In this document: piece by piece, positions 1 through 4,260 of the stretch
Numbering within the stretch: position 1 is the first letter of the stretch
How the letters are laid out: every line of letters begins with the position of its first letter
Origin: Phycisphaerae bacterium
Lineage (GTDB): Bacteria > Planctomycetota > Phycisphaerae > Sedimentisphaerales > Anaerobacaceae
Assembly (NCBI GenBank): GCA_030667885.1
Contig: DAOUVA010000319.1
Coordinates: 1 to 5,739 of the forward strand
Direction of reading: 5' to 3'
Length of the DNA stretch: 5,739 bases
Notes under the pieces: model-generated
What the model was told of the DNA's origin: nothing
Database searches by the model: none
Seen by the model: the letters and a program-made list of their open reading frames with translations, nothing else
Position numbers and translations under genes: made by a program

Positions 1-705
1 AAGAAGCAAGCCGAGGCGGTGGCGTGCAAGGCCAATCTGCATGAATGGGCCCTCGTGTTTGCCATGTACACCGGTGAAAATGATGGATTATTAATGGATG
101 GCTATGGCAGCGGGATTAACGGCACATGGATTGGTGCTTTGCGGCCTTACTACCATGAACCCAAAATCCGTGTCTGTCCGACTGCTACAAAACCTATGTC
201 GGAAGGAGCTCGAGGTATGTTCGCGGCGTGGGGCGTCTTTGGAGCAGGGCTTGCAACTGACGATCCAGGGTGGTCCGGGCCGAAGGTAGATGGCGACTAC
301 GGCAGCTATGGCATGAATGAGTTGGCTTACGACGCACCTCCGGGTGCATCCAGATCTGACGATAGCTGGCGTACAGTTAACGTCAAAGGGGCCGCCGAGA
401 TTCCCTTGTTATTCGACTGCATATGGTACGATGTGTATCCGCTTGATACAGACCCTCCTCCTGAGTACCCGGGAGATGTAGTAAAAACCGGAGGCGGAGG
501 TGAGATGAAGCGGGTTTGCATCAACCGTCACAATGGATATTTGAACGTCCTTTTTATGGATTGGGCTGTCAGAAAGATCGGAGTCAAAGAACTGTGGACG
601 CTCAACTGGTACCGCGGGTTCAATATGACAGGCGTCTGGACCAAGGCCGGCGGCGCTCAACCGTCGCACTGGCCGCAGTGGATGAGAAGCTTTAAGGATT
701 ACTGA
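1..705 (+). CDS. Prepilin-like (type II secretion/DUF1559-like) protein, 5' truncated by window edge
   Basis: The frame is open from base 1 (KKQAEAVACKANLHEW...) to the TGA at 703-705, giving 234 codons. The GTG at 19 is therefore not the likely start; the true start, with the expected prepilin peptidase site (GFTLxE) and hydrophobic helix, should lie upstream of the window. Visible marks of the family are the ACKANLHEWALVFAMYT segment that normally follows the N-terminal helix, a CPTAT motif near codons 59-63, a YGMNE motif near codon 105, and the C-terminal block RHNGYLNVLFMDWAVRK starting at codon 176. That block matches the H-x-G...N-V-x-F-x-D pattern of Planctomycetes pseudopilin-like proteins. 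The tail after it (KELWTL, WTKAGG, WPQWM, FKDY) is a signature I associate with Phycisphaerae. Such proteins are exported and occur in many paralogues per genome; their exact role (pseudopilus, surface or secretion component) is mostly unproven. No partner gene is visible here. Confidence 0.85.
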   Translation, partial: KKQAEAVACKANLHEWALVFAMYTGENDGLLMDGYGSGINGTWIGALRPYYHEPKIRVCPTATKPMSEGARGMFAAWGVFGAGLATDDPGWSGPKVDGDYGSYGMNELAYDAPPGASRSDDSWRTVNVKGAAEIPLLFDCIWYDVYPLDTDPPPEYPGDVVKTGGGGEMKRVCINRHNGYLNVLFMDWAVRKIGVKELWTLNWYRGFNMTGVWTKAGGAQPSHWPQWMRSFKDY

Positions 706-768
706 AAAACAGAATACTGTTTAGCCTTCAAGCCCCTGCGGATATTTCGCTTTTTTTACTCCCCCTCC

Positions 769-827
769 GCACCGCAGAGTGCTTTTCTATTTACGGTCCC
801 TGAGAGACCCTACAATGGTCGTTTTTT
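769..827 (+). terminator. Weak candidate terminator hairpins after the prepilin-like gene
   Basis: Two small stem-loops followed by T-rich stretches lie in tandem. GCAC (769-772) pairs with GTGC (779-782) across a 6-base loop and is followed by TTTTCT. GACC (806-809) pairs with GGTC (817-820) across a 7-base loop and is followed by G then six T. Each stem is only 4 bp, well short of a good intrinsic terminator. They are the only candidates for ending transcription of the upstream gene, and that gene may instead be ended by Rho or read through. Confidence 0.25.
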
Positions 828-994
828 ATTAGCCTGCAAATCTTTCCCTCACATGGCAGGTCCTTGCTTACTCAAAGCGGTACTGTTTTCAGATATACAT
901 AATAAACCTTCAGAAAATCTAAAATTGATGTGTAACCTTTTTGGAATTTCCCCTTAGTACAGAGCGTGTAGAAAAACTTAATGTGAATCCTTTT

Positions 995-999
995 AGGAG
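995..999 (+). promoter_or_regulatory. Ribosome binding site of the PLDc_N gene
   Basis: AGGAG at 995-999 lies 9 bases before the ATG at 1009. It supports this ATG as the start and the gene as real. Confidence 0.7.
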
Positions 1000-1008
1000 C
1001 TATCTGTT

Positions 1009-1293
1009 ATGTTTAACTGGTGTAGATTCCCATTCTGGCCAATAAGGCCCATATTCGGCTTTGAGGCTCTGTGGGGTGTATTGGCTGTCCTGGGCGTGAT
1101 ATTTTCTCTGATAATGCTCATCGATTGTTTAAAACGGCCCGCATCGAAGTTTGATCACCCGCTAAGTCATGAGGGTAAATACGACAAATTAATTTGGGCT
1201 GCTGCAATTGCTTTGTCGCTTAGTTTTTATTGTGTCGGAGCAATTGCGTATTTCTTTGTTATAAAAAGGGCCAAACCTGAGAACAAAGAATAG
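1009..1293 (+). CDS. Small membrane protein with PLDc_N (phospholipase D-nuclease N-terminal) domain
   Basis: The 94-residue protein has two predicted membrane helices, roughly residues 20-39 (LWGVLAVLGVIFSLIMLIDC) and 61-86 (LIWAAAIALS...GAIAYFFVI). They are joined by a hydrophilic loop with KRPASKF and YDKLIW. The pattern of a first helix ending in IDC, then KLIW and a second helix ending G-A-I-x-Y-F-F-V, fits the PLDc_N domain. In bacteria this domain often occurs alone as a two-helix integral membrane protein; despite the name, there is no HKD catalytic motif here and no enzymatic activity is implied. The N-terminus (FNWCRFPFWPIRPIFGFE) is aromatic-rich. The stop TAG is at 1291-1293. The flanking spacers (303 and about 350 bases) indicate a single-gene unit. 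Function is unknown; the membrane location is inferred from hydrophobicity. Confidence in the gene is high, in the exact family moderate. Confidence 0.8.
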   Translation: MFNWCRFPFWPIRPIFGFEALWGVLAVLGVIFSLIMLIDCLKRPASKFDHPLSHEGKYDKLIWAAAIALSLSFYCVGAIAYFFVIKRAKPENKE

Positions 1294-1295
1294 AA

Positions 1296-1320
1296 GGCAA
1301 TAGTGTTGACCGATATTGCC
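1296..1320. repeat. 7-bp inverted repeat just after the PLDc_N stop codon
   Basis: GGCAATA (1296-1302) and TATTGCC (1314-1320) are perfect inverted complements around an 11-base loop, starting three bases after the stop. No T run follows (AATAATGG), so it is not a standard intrinsic terminator. It could protect the mRNA 3' end or be chance. Confidence 0.4.
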
Positions 1321-1516
1321 AATAATGGATTTTGGGCCGAAAAGTTGATTTGAGTAGTGTAAAGATCATGTCGCTCTTTTCGGTCTAATTTGCATTAACA
1401 AACCCTCAGTTCTACCTTAAATACGATTTGGTGTGAATTTGGCCGTTTTGGCGGCCCAAAGTGCCTGTATTTTGGGTGAAATTTCCAATAAACAGCCCTC
1501 TTACCGAACTTTCTAC

Positions 1517-1546
1517 TTGACAAACCATTACCTTAAAAGGTAATAT
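1517..1546 (+). promoter_or_regulatory. Sigma70-type promoter of the secreted PPC/GEVED protein
   Basis: TTGACA at 1517-1522 is a perfect -35 consensus. TAATAT at 1541-1546 is a good -10 element (four of six matches to TATAAT), with an 18-base spacer, one longer than optimal. The predicted transcription start is near 1553, giving a leader of about 90 bases before the ATG at 1645. No other coding sequence lies between this promoter and that gene. Confidence 0.6.
1527..1544. promoter_or_regulatory. Candidate operator: perfect 8-bp dyad inside the promoter spacer
   Basis: ATTACCTT (1527-1534) and AAGGTAAT (1537-1544) are exact inverted complements separated by AA. The dyad fills most of the space between the -35 and -10 boxes and overlaps the first four bases of the -10. 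This is where a repressor would block RNA polymerase, or where a MerR-type regulator would sit in a lengthened spacer. No regulator gene is visible in the window, so the ligand and factor are unknown. Confidence 0.45.
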
Positions 1547-1602
1547 AGTTCTATGTAATTTGAGTGCGGGGAGGCTTTAGCTCCTTAGCGAAGCAATGGC
1601 AT

Positions 1603-1625
1603 ATGGTCATATTGAAAATGACCGT
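1603..1625 (+). promoter_or_regulatory. Leader hairpin just upstream of the ribosome binding site
   Basis: GGTCAT (1605-1610) pairs with ATGACC (1618-1623) across the 7-base loop ATTGAAA. One G-U and one A-U pair extend the stem to 8 bp (1603-1625). It ends 7 bases before the GAGGAG ribosome binding site and could influence translation or mRNA stability. A smaller hairpin, GGAG (1570-1573) with CTCC (1581-1584), lies upstream in the same leader. I do not recognise a known riboswitch class. Confidence 0.35.
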
Positions 1626-1632
1626 TATTTAT

Positions 1633-1638
1633 GAGGAG
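1633..1638 (+). promoter_or_regulatory. Ribosome binding site deciding the start of the PPC/GEVED gene
   Basis: GAGGAG at 1633-1638 lies 6 bases before the ATG at 1645 and 3 bases before the ATG at 1642. The spacing favours 1645. The upstream in-frame GTG at 1564 has no ribosome binding site and would put about 27 extra residues before the signal peptide, so it is rejected as the start. Confidence 0.7.
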
Positions 1639-1644
1639 AACATG

Positions 1645-3585
1645 ATGAAACTCACAATCGTTGCTATTATTCTGGCATTATTGTTGGGCATTCCACAGGT
1701 CGGCAATAGTGCACCACCGGCCAATGACGACCGTCAGGACGCAGAGTCGGTCGGTGACGTAACGGACCTGGCTTTCGACACCACCGAGGCAACAATTGAT
1801 GGTTCTGAAGCTTGTATGACAGGGGCGAACATCTGGTATTGCTATACCGCCACCTGCTCAGGTACAGCTACTGCCAGCCTTTGCGGCAGCGCCTTCGACA
1901 CCAAGATTGCCGTCTATTACGGATGCGGGTCAGCCCCGACTTCGGGTGACATGATCCAATGCAGCGATGACTTCTGCGGCAGACAATCGGAGGTCGCCTT
2001 TCCTGTGACCGCCGGCCACAGTTACCTCATTGAGGTTGGCGGTTATAATATATTTGAGTTCGGCTCAGGTGTGTTAAATATTAGCTGTGATGATAATCCT
2101 GCTTATACGCCATATAATGATGACTGGTTTGATGCAGATTGGGTCAGTAGTTTACATGGACTGGATGTTGACACCACTCATGCGACGATGGACGGACCAG
2201 GTGATTGTGTTGAGGGCCCGAATATCTGGTACTGCTATACTGCTTCGAGCACAGGTGAGGTTACCATCACTCTGGACGGCAGCGGGTTCGACCTCGAAGT
2301 TGCTATCTATGAGGATTACAATATCTTCCCGAGTTGGGACAACAGGATCTTCTGCGAGAACATCAGAGGACAGCAGCCTCAGATCACATTCGATGCGATC
2401 GCCGGTCAGGGTTACTTGATAGAAATTGCGGGATCGACAGATGATCACTTTCCACCCTATCCACCACCGAGCTGGTCAAACGATGACTGCTATGACGCAA
2501 AGCTAATCGGTAACGTAACAGATCTAACGTTCGACACCAGCTACGCAACATTCGACGGCCCAGGCCACTGTATGACCAGCCCGAACATCTGGTATATCTA
2601 TACCGCTACATGCACGGGCGAAGCCACAGTGAGCCTGTGCGGCAGCAGCTACGATACCAAGCTTGCCGTCTATAATGGAGGCGGCTGCAATCCGTCACTA
2701 AGCAGACTAATAGAATGTAACGACGACTCCTGTGGCTGGCAGTCCGAGGTAACCTTTGATGTCTTCGCCGGTCAGCAGTACCTCATTGAAGTCGGCGGAT
2801 TCGGTGACCATGCCGGCGAGGGTCTGATAAGTATTAGTTGTGAGGGGACGGCACCGGTACTAATAGAACCAGACCTCGGCGACGCACCGGACAGCACTAA
2901 CAATTTATGGCTCAATATGACCGCATATCCCAAGGGAGGCCCTTTGGGAGTCAAGGCCCATTATCCGACTGTTTATAATGATGGCAGCTCCGCCGGACCG
3001 GTTGGGCCGATTCACTCGAGTTCTCTTGTAGTGGCTCATTTGGGCAAGATTGTTTCTGATGAAGATGAGGCCGACATGGGGCCGGATGAGGATGGCATAA
3101 ACAATATCAAACCTCAAACCGACTCATCGGATAACGACAAAGGTGACGATGGTGTTATCTTCCCAATCAATATGCCGCAATGCAATTGGACTACTTTTAA
3201 TTACAATGTCAATATTATCAAGCCGGGTATAAACCTCTGGATCAATGTCTGGTGCGACTGGAACCGTGATGGCGACTGGGATGATGACACCAGCACCAAT
3301 CCGGAACTCACTTGTTCCGAGGGAATTGTGTCCGAATGGGCTGTACAGAATCAGTATCTTATCGATTTGCCGGCCGGATTAAACAAGATGACAACCCCGG
3401 CGTTCCTGTCATGGCATCCGGAAAATCCAAGCGGGGAAATATGGATGAGAATCACTCTTTCTGAGATACCCTGGACTGGCGGCAGTGCACCCGGTTCCAG
3501 AGGTAACGGCGGCTCAGGGCCAAAGAATGGCTACGGAACCGGTGAAACGGAAGATTACTATTTCTTACCGGGCGAAAGCTTTTAG
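1645..3585 (+). CDS. Secreted protein with three PPC-like repeats and a C-terminal GEVED domain
   Basis: The 646-residue product (from ATG 1645) begins with a Sec signal peptide, about residues 1-23 (MKLTIVAIILALLLGIPQVGNSA), with likely cleavage after NSA. Three homologous units follow, near residues 26-148, 157-263 and 278-399. Each runs NDD...DA, a D-T-T/S...A-T-x-D-G strand, NIWYxYTA, a GSxxD...AVY strand and AGxxYLIE-(V/I)-x-G. This resembles bacterial pre-peptidase C-terminal (PPC-like) beta-sandwich domains. From residue 409 comes a GEVED-type domain: DLGDAPDS, then an acidic DEDEADMGPDEDG stretch, GDDGV, WINVWCDWNRDGDWDDD, and the closing GTGETEDYYF. Both domain types are extracellular adhesion or binding modules; a calcium role for the acid-rich segments is inference only. 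No dockerin, PEP-CTERM, LPXTG or membrane anchor follows, so the protein may be released or held non-covalently. Units 1 and 3 are cysteine-rich (eight each) but unit 2 has three. A strong terminator ends the unit. Ligand and function are unknown. Confidence 0.85.
   Translation: MKLTIVAIILALLLGIPQVGNSAPPANDDRQDAESVGDVTDLAFDTTEATIDGSEACMTGANIWYCYTATCSGTATASLCGSAFDTKIAVYYGCGSAPTSGDMIQCSDDFCGRQSEVAFPVTAGHSYLIEVGGYNIFEFGSGVLNISCDDNPAYTPYNDDWFDADWVSSLHGLDVDTTHATMDGPGDCVEGPNIWYCYTASSTGEVTITLDGSGFDLEVAIYEDYNIFPSWDNRIFCENIRGQQPQITFDAIAGQGYLIEIAGSTDDHFPPYPPPSWSNDDCYDAKLIGNVTDLTFDTSYATFDGPGHCMTSPNIWYIYTATCTGEATVSLCGSSYDTKLAVYNGGGCNPSLSRLIECNDDSCGWQSEVTFDVFAGQQYLIEVGGFGDHAGEGLISISCEGTAPVLIEPDLGDAPDSTNNLWLNMTAYPKGGPLGVKAHYPTVYNDGSSAGPVGPIHSSSLVVAHLGKIVSDEDEADMGPDEDGINNIKPQTDSSDNDKGDDGVIFPINMPQCNWTTFNYNVNIIKPGINLWINVWCDWNRDGDWDDDTSTNPELTCSEGIVSEWAVQNQYLIDLPAGLNKMTTPAFLSWHPENPSGEIWMRITLSEIPWTGGSAPGSRGNGGSGPKNGYGTGETEDYYFLPGESF
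1720..2841 (+). repeat. Three tandem PPC-like domain repeats within the secreted protein
   Basis: The units span about 1720-2088, 2113-2433 and 2476-2841. Shared landmarks in order are NIWYCYTATC / NIWYCYTASS / NIWYIYTATC, then GSAFDTKIAVY / GSGFDLEVAIY / GSSYDTKLAVY, then AGHSYLIEVGG / AGQGYLIEIAG / AGQQYLIEVGG. Units 1 and 3 resemble each other more than either resembles unit 2. The likeness is at the protein level, while DNA identity is patchy, which points to an old internal duplication, not a recent one. Confidence 0.8.
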
Positions 3586-3636
3586 GTATGTGAAGATTAC
3601 CACAGCGATGGGGTAATTATCGATGATGATTTGTCT

Positions 3637-3671
3637 AAAGGGCTGTGAGCATTAACTTACAGCCCTTTTTT
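3637..3671 (+). terminator. Strong intrinsic terminator of the PPC/GEVED gene
   Basis: AAAGGGCTGT (3637-3646) pairs perfectly with ACAGCCCTTT (3659-3668). G-U, A-U and G-C pairs extend the stem inward to 13 bp with a 6-base loop (CATTAA, 3650-3655). The T run is 3666-3671. It lies 51 bases after the stop codon. On the - strand only three T follow the stem, so any action on the converging small gene would be weak. Confidence 0.9.
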
Positions 3672-3741
3672 GCCCCCTGTAGCAACCGGCAGTTTCAGTT
3701 AATGTTTAGTATATTATGTTATTGAATAGAGGATGCTGCTT

Positions 3742-3924
3742 TTAATCGTATTCTTCATCGTAGTAAAAACCGGCTTCGTATTCAAAAACATCACTATTTT
3801 CATTTCCATCTTCGTCGGCGGATAAGTTCAATTCCGGGTACTGAAAATCATCATTACTTTCATCGTACGGGTCGTACTCTTCCGTTTTGTCTAAAATCTC
3901 GAAATCTTTTTCTTCGTCCAGCAT
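3742..3924 (-). CDS. Small, extremely acidic hypothetical protein
   Basis: The 60-residue product starts at the ATG read from 3924 and ends with a TAA at 3744-3742. A start at the upstream TTG (3939) would add five residues, but AGAAGG on the - strand (3934-3929) sits 4 bases before the ATG and falls inside that extension, so the ATG is preferred. By my count 25 of 60 residues are Asp or Glu, only two are Lys and none Arg, and 11 are Phe or Tyr. There is no signal peptide, membrane segment or cysteine. The composition recalls acidic, disordered or nucleic-acid-mimicking proteins, but I recognise no family and infer no function. It converges on the PPC/GEVED gene and is divergent from the aminotransferase gene. 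The clean ribosome binding site and complete ORF support it; low-complexity composition is the main reason for doubt. Confidence 0.55.
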   Translation of the reverse strand: MLDEEKDFEILDKTEEYDPYDESNDDFQYPELNLSADEDGNENSDVFEYEAGFYYDEEYD

Positions 3925-3928
3925 ACTA

Positions 3929-3934
3929 CCTTCT
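3929..3934 (-). promoter_or_regulatory. Ribosome binding site of the acidic small protein
   Basis: Read on the - strand, AGAAGG lies 4 bases before the ATG at 3924. It decides between this ATG and the TTG at 3939. Confidence 0.5.
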
Positions 3935-4180
3935 TTCAATTAAAGTACGAAAATAAAGCTTAACAGGAGATGTTTATTGTTCGAGGTCTGAAACAGCCCA
4001 ATATTTTGTTAGTAATCGTTAATATGTACAAATTTGATAACAATTACGATTTTTATTAAGATAAGTTCACGATTTTGTTTGCGCTGTGAGAAAATATATT
4101 TCCTTTCTGAGAGGCTCCTATAGAGAATCCTTATGACGAGCATTTATGGCACTAAAGACTATCTTAGAAGCCCAAATCGG

Positions 4181-4209
4181 TTGACAATCAGCTATGGATT
4201 TTGTAAATT
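4181..4209 (+). promoter_or_regulatory. Sigma70-type promoter of the aminotransferase gene
   Basis: TTGACA at 4181-4186 is a perfect -35 consensus. After exactly 17 bases comes TAAATT (4204-4209), matching four of six -10 positions. Transcription should start near 4216, giving a leader of about 45 bases. Confidence 0.6.
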
Positions 4210-4242
4210 GAACGGAACATAGGTCTTAACAGGTTGTAAATT
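4201..4242 (+). repeat. 9-bp direct repeat TTGTAAATT overlapping the -10 region and the leader
   Basis: TTGTAAATT occurs at 4201-4209, covering the -10 box, and again at 4234-4242 in the leader, 33 bases (about three helical turns) apart. This could be a pair of regulator sites or chance in AT-rich DNA. Confidence 0.3.
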
Positions 4243-4249
4243 ACATATT

Positions 4250-4255
4250 GGGAGG
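4250..4255 (+). promoter_or_regulatory. Ribosome binding site supporting a GTG start
   Basis: GGGAGG at 4250-4255 lies 5 bases before the GTG at 4261. It favours this GTG over the in-frame ATG at 4279. Confidence 0.75.
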
Positions 4256-4260
4256 TTTCA

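Larger units (their letters stand above)
706..1008. other. Intergenic spacer without a supported gene
   Basis: This 303-base stretch separates the prepilin-like gene from the PLDc_N gene. It is pyrimidine-rich at first (short T and C runs at 751-790) and AT-rich from about 890. I see no ORF with a plausible ribosome binding site, no RNA gene and no clear -35/-10 pair. A loose -10-like TATACA occurs at 894-899 but has no matching -35 element. It contains only the weak terminator-like hairpins listed separately and the ribosome binding site of the next gene. Confidence 0.6.
3925..4260. other. AT-rich divergent intergenic region
   Basis: This 336-base region lies between the - strand acidic protein gene and the + strand aminotransferase gene and should hold both promoters. 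Only the aminotransferase promoter is clear. For the - strand gene the best pair I find is TTGGGC (about 4003-3998) with AATAAA (about 3980-3975) at 17 bases, which is weak. The core (about 4000-4080) is strongly AT-rich, with AATCGT (4014-4019) and ACGATT (4046-4051) as a loose inverted repeat. I see no RNA gene. Confidence 0.5.

Noticed and set aside
98..669. Overlapping ORFs of 63-86 codons on both strands within the prepilin-like gene
   Set aside because: They have no ribosome binding sites or family features and lie wholly inside a well-supported coding frame.
1517..1600. A GEMM/c-di-GMP-type riboswitch, suggested by CAAACCATT followed by a hairpin
   Set aside because: The downstream conserved GGGACGCAAAGC-like core is absent, and the matching bases are better explained as -35 box, spacer and dyad, upstream of the predicted transcription start.
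1564..1644. Extending the PPC/GEVED protein upstream to the in-frame GTG at 1564
   Set aside because: There is no ribosome binding site there. The extra residues would precede a clear signal peptide, and the segment holds leader hairpins and the GAGGAG site that serves the ATG at 1645.
2087..3117. ORFs of 60-110 codons on both strands within the PPC/GEVED gene
   Set aside because: These are shadows of the repeat-containing frame; their translations are low in family-like features and have no start signals.
3970..4059. Possible 29-codon + strand ORF (MFIVRGLKQPNILL...) preceded by AGGAG
   Set aside because: The AGGAG directly abuts the ATG with no spacer, the region is AT-rich, and the peptide shows no recognisable feature.
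4133..4222. Possible 29-codon leader peptide (MTSIYGTKDYLRS...) before the aminotransferase
   Set aside because: It runs through the predicted promoter, so it would not be on the same transcript. It has no good ribosome binding site and no run of one amino acid typical of attenuation.
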